Assembly (NCBI GenBank): GCA_047947185.1 | Contig: CP170502.1 | Coordinates: 5,208,001 to 5,272,000 of the forward strand | Direction of reading: 5' to 3' | Origin: JANQJA01 sp047947185 | GTDB taxonomy: Bacteria; Pseudomonadota; Gammaproteobacteria; Pseudomonadales; Azotimanducaceae | Length of the DNA: 64,000 bases | Part shown: positions 35,401 through 44,121 of the stretch, one piece after another | Layout of the letters: each line of letters opens with the position of its first letter | Position numbering within the stretch: position 1 is the first letter of the stretch | Notes under the pieces: model-generated | What the model was told of the DNA's origin: nothing | The model's database searches: none | Seen by the model: the letters and a program-made list of their open reading frames with translations, nothing else | Translations under genes and position numbers: made by a program

Positions 35401-38400
35401 TTGTCGAAATTAATCCCAGGCTGACGACCGAACTGGTGCTGGTGGACGATCTGCCGATCGAACAGCGTGATCCGCTGGCGTTTTTTGGCGACAGCCTCAC
35501 TGATTCGGGTGATGTCATCTCGCTCGCCCCCGATGGAACCGGCACGCTTATTGCGCCGGACGGTAGCGGCAGTTTTGACTGGACGGTAAACGGAAACGAA
35601 CTGACCCTGGACTTCACCCCATACGGCGGGTTTATTCCAGATGTGTTTTCCTCTTTCCGGGATCTGAATGGTGATGGCATCCAGGAGCAGATAGAGGAAA
35701 CCAGGATCACCGATCAGGTGGTGGTGACGCTGGTTGAAAATGGTGCGGGTGTTGACCTGGTGGATATTACCGCGTCTGACACGGTGACTGTCTACAATGT
35801 CACGGCCAACGAACTGGTATCGACCGATGTGGAGACCGAGGTCTTCAGGTCCCGCCTGTTTGATGCAAGCCTTCAGATACCGTTTGTGATTACCGACGGA
35901 GAAACGCGTGTGCTGGTTTCCAACTCGTCAACAAACAACCCGTTGCTGCGGAACGCACCCGAGGCTGAGGTGGACGAATTGACCTTTGCCGGGGATGGCA
36001 CCGGCTACGCGCGCTACAAGGATGAATCTTTTGACTGGATGATTGACGATGACGGCCACCTGCGTGTGCAGTTTGCCGACGGGGAAGTTGCGGACTTCTA
36101 CCATCGCAAGGAAACCCGTGCCGGTTCTTTTGTCACGGCCCTGTATCACTACACGGACAATACCACGCGGGCGTTTGCCAACCTGATGTATCGCGATAAC
36201 AGGGATTTTGCAGTGGGCACGGTGCCGGGGATTTACCTGCAATACAACCCGGTCCAGCTTGACGACGGATCTGTCTATTACGAGCGTGCCTGGCGCAGTG
36301 CTCGTCCGGACGGGACGGGCCAGGGCGAGTTTGAATCCATTGATCCGGCAACCGGGGAGGTCAGCATTGCGTCCAGCAGCCGTGGTATCTGCTGGTCGCT
36401 GGAAGCGGATGATTCACTTTACTTCAATCGTACGCCCTCGATTGGCCAGCGATATCCCGGCAGCCGAACGCCGGACCCGTCACACTGTGCCTCGCTGGTT
36501 AACAGTGACGTGGAGTTTGGCCGCATCTACACCCTGTTTGATGCGCTGCCTGAGACAGTCACCCGCTACGGTGCACAGGTGGAACAGCTTCAGGTGATCG
36601 GTCGCAACCTGGTCAATGAGTGTGATTGCGATGACCCGCTCGGGATCGATGGTAATTTTCCGGTCATTTTTGAGTTTATTCCCTTCGATGGAAACCCCGG
36701 GTTTGCAGTCGACGACAATGTTGATGTCACCCAGGGTGTCCCGACAGTGATTGATATCCTGTCCAACGACATCGACGGCGACTTTGCGATAGATCCCGCT
36801 TCCATTGTCATTGAGCTGGAACCGATTGACGGCACGGTTTCGGTTGACCCGGTGACTGGCGATTTGACCTATACCTCCGACCTGGGGGTTGAGGATGACG
36901 TCATTTATTACCGGTTCAGGGATGCCAACGGCAACCTCTCCAGCCTGGGCAGGGTGTCCATATCGGTTGATCCGGGTATCCCCGTTGCGTTTGTGGAGTC
37001 ATCCGGCAGTGTGCAACAGGGCGCAATTGTGACGCTGGATGGATCTGGCAGCACGGATGACAGTGAAATTGTGTCCTACCTCTGGACCCAGGTCAGCGGC
37101 ACGCCGGTTGAACTCAGTGATGCGACCTCATCTTCACCAACGTTTACTGCCCCCTCGTTTGTCAACGTGACTGATGCGGAAGAACTGGTTTTTGAACTGG
37201 CTGTGACCGACAACCTGGATCAAACGGGGATTACCGAAGCGTTTGTCACCATCGAGCCGAAACTGCCGTCGGAGTTTGTCCTGGTGGACGATCTCTTCCT
37301 GCAACAGCGAAGCCCGCTGGCCTTTTTCGGAGATATCATCGACACTGGTGAACTGGCGACGCTGAACGTGAACGGAACCGGCACAATCATTACCCTGGAC
37401 GGTGTTGAGAGTTTTGACTGGACATCAACTGAAGACACACTTTCGTTTGATTTTGTTCCTTACGGGGGCTCTACCCCTTACATTGAGGAGAGTACGTTTG
37501 ATGTTGATGATGACAATGTTGATGAGGTGGTCACCGAAACTTATGTGACCAATTTTGCCGACATCGTGTTGCTTGATGACGGCCCGGGAATTGACCTGAT
37601 CGATATTACCGTCAACGAAACGAAAACGGTCTATAACGTCTCGGATGATGTGGAGGTTTCATCGGAGCCCTCTGTTGAGATGTACACATCGCGCCTGTTT
37701 GCCGCCGGTGTGCAGATTCCGTTTGGGATCAGCGACGGGGAGACGCGCCTTTTCAAGACCAATGTGTCAACCAACAATCCACGCCTCGACTTCCAGCCTG
37801 AGCCGGTGCTGGATGAATTGACGTTTGATGCGGGTGGTAGCGGCTTTGCCCGCTTCAAGAACCAGTCGTTCAACTGGACAGTTGCGAGTGACGGTCACCT
37901 GATGGTGGATTTTGCTGACGGTGAGTCCGCGGAATATTTCCATCTCGATGAGTCAGCTGCCGGTGACTTTGCGAGCACCGCCTACCACTACACCGACGGT
38001 TCCAGCCGTGCCTCTGCTTTCCTGATGTACCGTGACACACTTGATTTTGCAGACCTGGGTGTGCCGGGCATACACCTCTGGTATGAACCGATTGTCCTCG
38101 AGGATGACAGTGTCTATTACCAGCGGATCTGGCGTTACCTGCGACCGGATGGCACCGGGCAGCTTGAGAGGGAGCTTGTGGATCCTTCTACCGGGGTTGC
38201 CACCATCAATGTTATTGGTGCCGGCATCTGCTGGGATCTCGACCCTGGTCAGGATGATCTTACCGTGACACTGTCGGTGGATTTTGGACAGCGCTATCCG
38301 GGCAGCAGAACGCCGACCCCCGGCCACTGTGCATCACTGGTCAACAGCCAGGTGATTACAGGAACATCCGCAGGCGGGATCAATTCGCTCTACGGAATCC

Positions 38401-38840
38401 TGCCGGACACCGTGCTTCGTTATGGTGAGGAACGTGATCAACTGCAGTTGATGTCCCGTGTCCTGGTGAACGACTGTGCCTGTGATGACCCGCTGGGTGT
38501 GGCTGCTCATGTGCCCGGCGTTGTTGAGCTGATCCCATTTGATGGGAACCCGGGTTTTGCTGTTAACGACAGTGTTGATGCCACCCCCGCTGTGCCCATC
38601 GTCATTGACATTCTGGCGAACGATATTGCTGGCGACGCCAGCATTGATCCAACCTCGGTGATGATTGAATTGGAACCAAATGGCGGTACCTTCAGCGTGG
38701 ATCCTGCGACAGGGGAGATCACCTACACACCCGAAAATGTCATTTACGATGATGTCATCTACTATCGCTTCAGGGATGCCAGCGGCAACCTGTCCACGTT
38801 GGGGACAGTGGATATCGCCGTTGGTACCAACGATGTTTGA
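32406..38840 (+). CDS. Giant modular lipoprotein, about 2,144 residues
   Basis: The start is placed at ATG 32406 because it gives a lipoprotein signal peptide ending LFLSGC, with the lipidated Cys at residue 24 and Gly next (outer-membrane sorting). ATG 32373, overlapping the fecR-like stop, is the alternative. After a Gly/Ser linker comes an Ig-like carboxypeptidase-regulatory-type segment (AAKGPIAGASVSLFEL) and a helical region to about 310. Three copies of a roughly 600-residue module follow. Each has a PKD/REJ-like domain (GSxSTDxxxIVSYxWTxVSG), a long beta-rich region with DGTGxxxxxDGSxxFDWT repeats and conserved Cys, and a cadherin-like domain (VLANDEV...GTVSVDSVTGVVTFTPD). It is probably a surface-exposed adhesin or binding protein. 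No enzyme motif is seen. Confidence 0.82.
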   Translation: MIDCKRAAGHLVSLVAVGLFLSGCGGGGGSSDASGAGTGAGLPATATVVTGSAAKGPIAGASVSLFELDAFGYPASEPTLTTTTDAAGNFSVTLPGEVSGSLLVETSGGSFVDESDQEANPELKRRIQLGQGEGLWSVIAPGQTSVAITPYTDALVERARLEGSVSGDFEARLDSLRALLADEVGFDVFTTIPADPLAPAASATTAQRQYALLLGGIANVINNVSIQLGLAAPDFEVIRAVIQDLTDGRIDGRRFNERVEVYLDDSIADLPDNVDFDLELNRFRNNNFASFEGTALPVIDPAGLSNIAPFAQAGEDVSVPQSTPVQLSGAESIDLDGSIAAYQWTQTSGPVVELSGADTSTVSFVLPAAMVETSTLTFELTVTDTIGATGKDSITVIGTPALAERVFLVEELDLPFQFGRDVDPGGGLVSFSPDGTGLLVDQDGSTAFDWTSSGLVLTLDFARVGGYVVDEYTTFSQQDQQGRQDELRVTETINSLVLTMVEDNQVRDQLSLREIGNRTTVNVTAGTPASTETIDDTDPIIAYDLARAQELFPVSAGQVRALLTNVSSAVPTLTDAPALELDRLTFVDGSTGSAFEKGETFSWSIQSDGHLRIVFEGGDVGDYYLLNSRPSGDVVAAEYTYTDGTRRIGVESSYVRDPDDNWNPATVPGIYLSRGSTRLDDDSRVADDVNYRLNPDGTGLVEFDFIDLATGARSPTASPLGICWSVQDGELVIDRSWTENQFFAGSVQPTAAYCGDLVTDDIRFRREQFLYDIEGDGSVFKTVIRQRDNSCSLPGDEECSLPITGYTPRILEKTASFSAQPPLLFPDVASTKVGTPVQIEVLANDEVVSDVDPATLDIVGTPVAGTVSVDSVTGVVTFTPDGSGKPGVFYYRVRDVEENLSAYVKVDVEVDPPVAIAPNQVAEQGEVVTLDASESTDNSAIVSYQWTPVSGIGVALSDPASATPSFTVPTLASLLASETLVFELVVTDDVGQTSATEVFVEINPRLTTELVLVDDLPIEQRDPLAFFGDSLTDSGDVISLAPDGTGTLIAPDGSGSFDWTVNGNELTLDFTPYGGFIPDVFSSFRDLNGDGIQEQIEETRITDQVVVTLVENGAGVDLVDITASDTVTVYNVTANELVSTDVETEVFRSRLFDASLQIPFVITDGETRVLVSNSSTNNPLLRNAPEAEVDELTFAGDGTGYARYKDESFDWMIDDDGHLRVQFADGEVADFYHRKETRAGSFVTALYHYTDNTTRAFANLMYRDNRDFAVGTVPGIYLQYNPVQLDDGSVYYERAWRSARPDGTGQGEFESIDPATGEVSIASSSRGICWSLEADDSLYFNRTPSIGQRYPGSRTPDPSHCASLVNSDVEFGRIYTLFDALPETVTRYGAQVEQLQVIGRNLVNECDCDDPLGIDGNFPVIFEFIPFDGNPGFAVDDNVDVTQGVPTVIDILSNDIDGDFAIDPASIVIELEPIDGTVSVDPVTGDLTYTSDLGVEDDVIYYRFRDANGNLSSLGRVSISVDPGIPVAFVESSGSVQQGAIVTLDGSGSTDDSEIVSYLWTQVSGTPVELSDATSSSPTFTAPSFVNVTDAEELVFELAVTDNLDQTGITEAFVTIEPKLPSEFVLVDDLFLQQRSPLAFFGDIIDTGELATLNVNGTGTIITLDGVESFDWTSTEDTLSFDFVPYGGSTPYIEESTFDVDDDNVDEVVTETYVTNFADIVLLDDGPGIDLIDITVNETKTVYNVSDDVEVSSEPSVEMYTSRLFAAGVQIPFGISDGETRLFKTNVSTNNPRLDFQPEPVLDELTFDAGGSGFARFKNQSFNWTVASDGHLMVDFADGESAEYFHLDESAAGDFASTAYHYTDGSSRASAFLMYRDTLDFADLGVPGIHLWYEPIVLEDDSVYYQRIWRYLRPDGTGQLERELVDPSTGVATINVIGAGICWDLDPGQDDLTVTLSVDFGQRYPGSRTPTPGHCASLVNSQVITGTSAGGINSLYGILPDTVLRYGEERDQLQLMSRVLVNDCACDDPLGVAAHVPGVVELIPFDGNPGFAVNDSVDATPAVPIVIDILANDIAGDASIDPTSVMIELEPNGGTFSVDPATGEITYTPENVIYDDVIYYRFRDASGNLSTLGTVDIAVGTNDV
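33328..38820 (+). repeat. Three tandem 1.8-kb coding modules
   Basis: Three homologous modules, at about 33328-35136, 35137-36972 and 36973-38820, encode the bulk of the giant lipoprotein. Shared landmarks are YQWTQTSGP, YQWTPVSG and YLWTQVSG near each start, LVDDLPIEQRDPLAFFGD and LVDDLFLQQRSPLAFFGD in modules 2 and 3, and GICWS or GICWDL late in each. Modules 2 and 3 are clearly closer to each other than to module 1. The DNA has diverged too far for a recent duplication. Confidence 0.8.
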
Positions 38841-39613
38841 TGATTGACGAAGAATCCTGGGCAAGGTTTGAGGCCCAGGGTTTCCTGGAACTTGGCCAGG
38901 TGGCGGATGACGCAATGATCGCCGCGATGCAGCAGCGGATAGACGACATCATGCTGGGGCGCGCGGACGTGGACTATGCCAGGATGCTGATGCAACTGGA
39001 TTCCACCGATGGTGCTTATGAGTCGGCTGGAGAACAGACCAAGGGATTCAAAGGCAGCACCCTGGCCTATCGCAAGATAGAGCAACTGGAGGATGACCCG
39101 CTGTTCCTCGCCTACATGCGGTTGCCGCTGTTCGAAGAGATTGCGCGCCGGGTCTACGGCAATATTGCCATTGCGGCGTTTCGCGCCATGTTTATGAACA
39201 AGCCGGCGCGCCAGGGAACGGTATTGCCATTACACCAGGACCGCTGGCGAGCCCTGGACCGCGACCCGCTGATTACCCTTTACACGGCACTGGACCGGGC
39301 CGACGAGCACAATGGCTGTGTCGAGATCATTCCAGGTACCCACCATGAGCTGCTGAATCCCAGTCATCCGAGTGGTTTCCTGACGCCAGAGATGGCAAAC
39401 CGGTTTGTTGACGATCCAAGGCGCAGGTTGCTGCGACTTGAAGCAGGCGAAGTTGTGCTGATGCACAACTGGATGCTGCACGCGAGCGGTGTTAACCGCT
39501 CAGATAACAGTCGACGGGCATTCAGTGTCTGCCTCATGGACGCCGCCACCATGAGCCTGCGTTACAACAGGCTCGTGGCACGCGGCGTTATTTTTGATGC
39601 TGTTGCCGCCTAA
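38840..39613 (+). CDS. Phytanoyl-CoA dioxygenase (PhyH) family protein
   Basis: A 257-residue Fe(II)/2-oxoglutarate dioxygenase. The metal triad is visible: PLHQDRW (HxD) around residue 133 and the distal His in NWMLHASGVNRS near 215, followed by the Arg in SRR that holds 2-oxoglutarate. ATG 38840 shares a base with the giant gene's stop (TGATG), so it is likely translated by re-initiation on the same mRNA. Its role there is unclear: it hydroxylates a small molecule, and there is no obvious link to surface lipoproteins. The 3' end overlaps the convergent VOC gene by 4 bp. Confidence 0.85.
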   Translation: MIDEESWARFEAQGFLELGQVADDAMIAAMQQRIDDIMLGRADVDYARMLMQLDSTDGAYESAGEQTKGFKGSTLAYRKIEQLEDDPLFLAYMRLPLFEEIARRVYGNIAIAAFRAMFMNKPARQGTVLPLHQDRWRALDRDPLITLYTALDRADEHNGCVEIIPGTHHELLNPSHPSGFLTPEMANRFVDDPRRRLLRLEAGEVVLMHNWMLHASGVNRSDNSRRAFSVCLMDAATMSLRYNRLVARGVIFDAVAA

Positions 39614-39981
39614 CCCAGGCGGTGTAGTGCGCAGATCTTGTTATTGGAAGGATCCCGCAGGTACGCGAGGTACATGACACCACCACGAACGCCAGGTGGA
39701 TCCTCGCAGGTGGTACCACCGTTGGCGATGCCCGCGGCATGCCAGGCGTCTGCAGCCTCCGGGCTTTCAGCGGCGAAGCCAATGGTGCTGCCGTTGCCGT
39801 GAGTGGCCGGTTCACCGTTAATTGGCGGGGTCAGTGCAAACACACCGGTTGAGGTGCGATAAAAGACCCTGCCTTTGGGGTCCATAACGCCGGGTCCGTG
39901 ACCAAGTGCGCCCAGCACGGCGTCGTAGAAGGCCTTGGAGGCGGCAATGTCATTTGCCCCAATCATGATATGGCTGAACAT
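39610..39981 (-). CDS. VOC (glyoxalase-like) family protein
   Basis: Starting at ATG 39981 (MFSHIMIGANDIAASKAFYD), the protein is 123 residues, one paired beta-alpha-beta-beta-beta unit of the vicinal oxygen chelate fold. Typical features are SHIMIG at the start, DAVLGALG, and the C-terminal YLAYLRDPSNNKICALH. Such proteins include glyoxalase I and fosfomycin-resistance relatives, but this subgroup has no fixed function. It is 25 bp downstream of the MBL-fold gene on the same strand and is probably co-transcribed. Confidence 0.82.
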   Translation of the reverse strand: MFSHIMIGANDIAASKAFYDAVLGALGHGPGVMDPKGRVFYRTSTGVFALTPPINGEPATHGNGSTIGFAAESPEAADAWHAAGIANGGTTCEDPPGVRGGVMYLAYLRDPSNNKICALHRLG

Positions 39982-40006
39982 GGTGTTTGTACTCCTGGTG
40001 GTTGCG

Positions 40007-41299
40007 TTAGTTTTCGTCGATAACCTGTTTTGACTCATTGGCCGCGGCACCGTAAATGCCTTTGGCCATCAGTGACAGCTCCATGCTGCGCCGGTGCTGG
40101 TACACCTCCGCGCGGATAGCGTGCAGTGCCTTGTTGGCGGGTTCCGCCTGCACCGCCAGCTCAACCAGGTGGCAGGCCAGCCGCGGATCCTCGATCATCA
40201 GTGCCTGGCCCCGTTCAGCAAGACGCAGGGCGCCACCTGCAAGCGCGGCAAGCTCGGCGGCGAGGACGCTGTCACGGGCGGGCTTCAGTCGGGCCGGGTT
40301 GCCATCGTACCAGCCGCCGTACATGCGCCAGATATTGCGCACGACAAACTCCGGCTCGTCGTAGATGGGGCGCAGGTAAGGGCGTTCCAGCACCGCGGGA
40401 TCAACCTGTACCTCGTGCACTATATCATCCAGGCGGGCACCCTCGTTCATCCTGGTGATGGTTTCCCTGACGAGGAATTCCAGCGCTTCTGCCACGTCGG
40501 TCAGCACCCGCTGGATGCGTGCCCGACCTTCAATGGGCAGGCCATGCGCCGGCAGGAAAAGTTCTGCACCCTGGTCTGCCATGTTGCGCATTGCGGCGGC
40601 CCACTCCACGGGATAACGCTGAACCTTCTGTGGGTTACCTGCATTCGGGAAACACCAGATAAAAAAGTCGCCGGCACAGATGGCCTTTTTCTCCGGTATC
40701 CATGCCCAGGTATGGTCATCGGTTTCACCCCTGGCATGTATCAGCTCAATATCGAGCCCTCCCACGCTGAAATTGTGCCTGTCGTGGTAGGTGATGTCCG
40801 GTCGGGCGGCTCCCGCCGGCAGAAAGCTGTCGCCGTCTGCAATGTCATATCCACGGCGGGAAAACTGTCCAAACTGGCGCTGGTTAATGACGGTGTTGTA
40901 GCCACTAGTGAAGTCATAGCGGTCAAATCGGTGGGGCACGTTTTCGTGACCAATGACGGCGGGACGCGGGTGGCCATTGCCTTCGGCATCTGCCATAAAA
41001 GCGCCACAGCCGCCCACGTGGTCCAGGTGGCCGTGGGTATAGACCAGGGTGTTGAAGCGATCCTTGCGCCAGCCGCGGATTGCGTCCACCACCCGGGCAC
41101 CCCCATTGACGCCGCTGGTATCAAACGCAACCAGACCATCATCCGTTTCGAACAGGACACAGTGGGAGAAAGCCTCCACCATGGCCACGCCGTCCGCGAT
41201 ACCGGACAACTCAAAGTTTATGCGGTTCATGGGGCCCACATCTGCCATCGACCGGGTGCCGTCGATGACGCCTGATGACATGCCAAGCAGGTCGGCCAT
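40007..41299 (-). CDS. MBL-fold hydrolase, alkylsulfatase-like
   Basis: A 430-residue enzyme. A strong GGAGGAACT ribosome-binding site precedes ATG 41299. The metallo-beta-lactamase motif THGHLDHVGG (HxHxDH) lies near residue 90, with further ligands in HARGETDDHTW and GDFFIWCFPNAGN. The C-terminal region from about 280 (GARLDDIVHEVQV, YGGWYDGNPARLKP, LRLAERGQ) matches the dimerisation domain of SdsA/BDS1-type alkyl sulfatases. A separate SCP2-like domain is absent, so it is shorter than SdsA (about 660). It is likely cytoplasmic and may act on sulfate esters or another ester. Confidence 0.82.
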   Translation of the reverse strand: MADLLGMSSGVIDGTRSMADVGPMNRINFELSGIADGVAMVEAFSHCVLFETDDGLVAFDTSGVNGGARVVDAIRGWRKDRFNTLVYTHGHLDHVGGCGAFMADAEGNGHPRPAVIGHENVPHRFDRYDFTSGYNTVINQRQFGQFSRRGYDIADGDSFLPAGAARPDITYHDRHNFSVGGLDIELIHARGETDDHTWAWIPEKKAICAGDFFIWCFPNAGNPQKVQRYPVEWAAAMRNMADQGAELFLPAHGLPIEGRARIQRVLTDVAEALEFLVRETITRMNEGARLDDIVHEVQVDPAVLERPYLRPIYDEPEFVVRNIWRMYGGWYDGNPARLKPARDSVLAAELAALAGGALRLAERGQALMIEDPRLACHLVELAVQAEPANKALHAIRAEVYQHRRSMELSLMAKGIYGAAANESKQVIDEN

Positions 41300-41427
41300 A
41301 GTTCCTCCACTGTGCTTTCTGCCTAAGTTACTGCAACCGCAGCGCCAGTGCCATGGCCCGCTTCAAAGTTGGCTTGAAATAGGGGGCATGACCCCCATCA
41401 TTGGGGAAACCCTTGGAAGAGCAGTCC

Positions 41428-43818
41428 ATGATTGATCAAGACGAAAACGGCGTCGGCGAGTACATTCCCGGTGATGGGCCCGGGCAGCGGCAGTTGGCGC
41501 GACCCGATGAAGTTCTGCCAGATACACTGCAGCTGATTCCCCTGAATGGCCGCCCTTATTTCCCGGTGCTGGTCCAACCAATTGTGGTGGACAAGGATCC
41601 CTGGGGACCGGGCATCAAGCGGGTCGCGGACAGTGCCCATAAACTGCTGGCGCTGGCGTACGCGCCGGTTGATGCAGACCGTACACCAAAACCCGGCGAT
41701 GTCAGCCTGGTGGGATGTGTCGTTCGCGTACATCGCCTGCATGAGGTCAAGGGCAAGTACCAGTTTATTGCGCAGGGTATCAAGCGGTTCCGCATTCGCG
41801 AGTGGGTGCGGCGCGAGCCGCCCTATGTTGTGCGGGTTGAGTACCTGGACAAAATGCCGGCTGAAGACGAAAACCAGCTGCGTGCTTATGCCATGTCACT
41901 GATTGACGTCATCAAGGAGCTGATGACGCTGAACCCGCTCTACAACGAGGAACTGAAACAGTACCTGAACCACTTCAGTCCCCACGACCCTTCGCCACTG
42001 GCCGATTTTGCGGCAGCGATCACGTCGGCAGATGCGGCCGAGTTGCAGGACATCCTGGAAACCATTCCGCTGCTCGAGCGCATGGAGAAGGTGCTCCTGC
42101 TGATCAACAAGGAACTGGAAGTTGCACGCCTGCAGGCCCAGATCACCGAGCAGACCCAGTCCCAGGTCAGTGAGCAGCAGAAAGAATTTTTCCTGCGGCA
42201 ACAGCTGAAAGCGATCCAGAAAGAGCTGGGTATTTCCAAGGATGACCGCCAGGCGGATGCCGAGAAGTTTGCCGAGCGCCTTGAAGGGAAAGTGGTGCCG
42301 GCCAATGTCCAGTCCCGCATTGACGAGGAAATGGACAAGCTGCAGGTGCTGGAGCCAGCGTCCGCGGAGTATGGGGTCACGCGCAATTACCTTGACTGGC
42401 TCACCTCTGTACCCTGGGGGGTAACGACCCAGGACAACCTGAACCTGAAACATGCCCGCAAGACGCTGGACGCGGATCACGACGGGCTGGACGACGTCAA
42501 GCAGCGCATCATCGAGTTTCTGGCGGTGGGCGCTTACCGGGGTGAGATTGCGGGTTCCATCCTGGTGCTCGTGGGGCCACCTGGCGTGGGCAAGACGTCA
42601 ATTGGCCGGTCCATTGCCACCGCGCTGGGGCGGGAATTTTACCGGTTCAGCCTGGGTGGCATGCGTGACGAGGCGGAGATCAAGGGGCACAGGCGGACCT
42701 ATATTGGTGCTATGCCCGGCAAGCTGATCCAGGCGCTTAAGACCGTGGGCACCAGTAACCCCGTCATCATGCTGGACGAGATCGACAAGATCGGGTCGTC
42801 CTACCAGGGTGACCCGGCATCAGCCCTGCTGGAGGTGCTGGACCCGGAGCAGAACAGCGAGTTTCTTGACCATTACCTGGATGTGCAGGTTGACCTGTCC
42901 AAGGTGGTTTTTGTGTGTACCGCCAACCAGTTGGATACCATTCCGGGTCCGTTGCTGGATCGTATGGAGGTCATCCGCCTTGCCGGTTACCTGACGGAAG
43001 AGAAGATCCAGATTGCCAAACACCATCTCTGGCCCAGGCTGCTGAAGAAGGCAGGCCTGGCAGCAGGCAAACTGCGGATTTCCGATGCGGCCCTGCGCAA
43101 GGTCATTGATGGTTATGCCCGGGAGGCGGGGGTGCGCACGCTGGAAAAGCAGCTTGGCCGTATTGTCCGCCGCTGTGTCATTGACCTGCTGGAAGGTGAA
43201 GAGAAAATCCGGGTGGGCGTGTCTGAGGTAGAAACCTACCTGGGGGCACCGGTGTTCAAGAAACAGCAGTCACAGCGTAGTGTGGGCGTTGTTGATGGAC
43301 TGGCGTGGACCGCACTGGGCGGCACAACCCTGGCCGTTGAGGCATCAAGTCTTGAGACTGGCAGCCGTGGTTTCAAGCAGACGGGTCAGTTGGGGGACGT
43401 GATGAAAGAATCTGCCCAGATTGCCTACAGTTATGTCGCCTCGCACCTCAGCGCACTGGGTGGCAAGGCCGGTTTTTTTGATCAGGCGATGATTCACCTG
43501 CACGTGCCTGAGGGGGCAACACCCAAAGACGGGCCCAGTGCGGGCGTGACCATGGCTACAGCATTGCTCTCGTTGGCTCGCGGAGAACGAATTCGGCGGC
43601 CCATTGCCATGACAGGTGAACTGACCCTCACGGGGCGCGTGTTACCCGTTGGCGGCATCCGGGAAAAAGTCATTGCCGCCAAACGGGCTGGCGTAAAAGA
43701 AATTATCCTGCCAGCGGACAACCAGCGTGACTTCGATGAGATCCCCGATTACATCAGGAAGGGACTGAAAATCCACTTCGCCACCCGCTACGAGGATGTG
43801 GCGAAAATCTGTTTCTAG
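41428..43818 (+). CDS. lon: ATP-dependent Lon protease
   Basis: Starting at ATG 41428 (GGAAGA upstream), the protein is 796 residues. The N-terminal LON domain covers about 35-230 (LPDTLQLIPLNGRPYFPVLVQP, with Tyr-Phe where many Lons have R..PVFP). The AAA+ module has GPPGVGKTS, IMLDEIDKIG and a sensor region. The protease domain has the catalytic Ser in PKDGPSAGVTMAT and the Lys in IAAKRAGVKEI. It degrades misfolded and regulatory proteins. The start of the LON domain departs from the usual E. coli-type sequence, so this may be a second, divergent Lon rather than the housekeeping copy. Confidence 0.92.
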   Translation: MIDQDENGVGEYIPGDGPGQRQLARPDEVLPDTLQLIPLNGRPYFPVLVQPIVVDKDPWGPGIKRVADSAHKLLALAYAPVDADRTPKPGDVSLVGCVVRVHRLHEVKGKYQFIAQGIKRFRIREWVRREPPYVVRVEYLDKMPAEDENQLRAYAMSLIDVIKELMTLNPLYNEELKQYLNHFSPHDPSPLADFAAAITSADAAELQDILETIPLLERMEKVLLLINKELEVARLQAQITEQTQSQVSEQQKEFFLRQQLKAIQKELGISKDDRQADAEKFAERLEGKVVPANVQSRIDEEMDKLQVLEPASAEYGVTRNYLDWLTSVPWGVTTQDNLNLKHARKTLDADHDGLDDVKQRIIEFLAVGAYRGEIAGSILVLVGPPGVGKTSIGRSIATALGREFYRFSLGGMRDEAEIKGHRRTYIGAMPGKLIQALKTVGTSNPVIMLDEIDKIGSSYQGDPASALLEVLDPEQNSEFLDHYLDVQVDLSKVVFVCTANQLDTIPGPLLDRMEVIRLAGYLTEEKIQIAKHHLWPRLLKKAGLAAGKLRISDAALRKVIDGYAREAGVRTLEKQLGRIVRRCVIDLLEGEEKIRVGVSEVETYLGAPVFKKQQSQRSVGVVDGLAWTALGGTTLAVEASSLETGSRGFKQTGQLGDVMKESAQIAYSYVASHLSALGGKAGFFDQAMIHLHVPEGATPKDGPSAGVTMATALLSLARGERIRRPIAMTGELTLTGRVLPVGGIREKVIAAKRAGVKEIILPADNQRDFDEIPDYIRKGLKIHFATRYEDVAKICF

Positions 43819-43847
43819 CCGCACTGTTTCAGGAGAGTGAAGAGTAG

Positions 43848-44012
43848 ATGTTCCGACCTGATGCACGAATAGTGAGCGCTGGCCAGTTCCTGTCCGTGCC
43901 TGATTCGATGGTGGCGGATTACTGCTCGGGGACTGTTCAGCGGCCTGGATTGTGTCGACGATCAGTGTATTCCGAAGATGAGTGCGGAATATTGACGGTA
44001 AAGGTGACTTGA
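43848..44012 (+). CDS. Possible small ORF, 54 residues
   Basis: ATG 43848 is preceded by AGGAGAGTGAAG, a good ribosome-binding site about 10 nt away, and runs 54 codons to TGA (MFRPDARIVSAGQFLSVPDS...). I recognise no motif, signal peptide or membrane helix. Four Cys occur in the C-terminal half. It lies in the 303-bp gap between lon and the reductase gene, where I find no terminator or RNA gene. It may be a real small protein or a decayed remnant. Confidence 0.25.
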   Translation: MFRPDARIVSAGQFLSVPDSMVADYCSGTVQRPGLCRRSVYSEDECGILTVKVT

Positions 44013-44121
44013 GCCTCGCCGCGAGGTATGGTCTATTGCCTTCGCGTCCAGCTCGTTGTTGCGGGTTAGTCGGTCTTGAGTTGTTGATGTTCATCACTTC
44101 TGGTCATCCGGAGCAATCGAA

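Noticed and set aside
40094..41275. A 393-residue open frame on the plus strand
   Set aside because: It is antisense to the MBL-fold gene, which has a strong ribosome-binding site and complete metal motif. It shows no recognisable domain.
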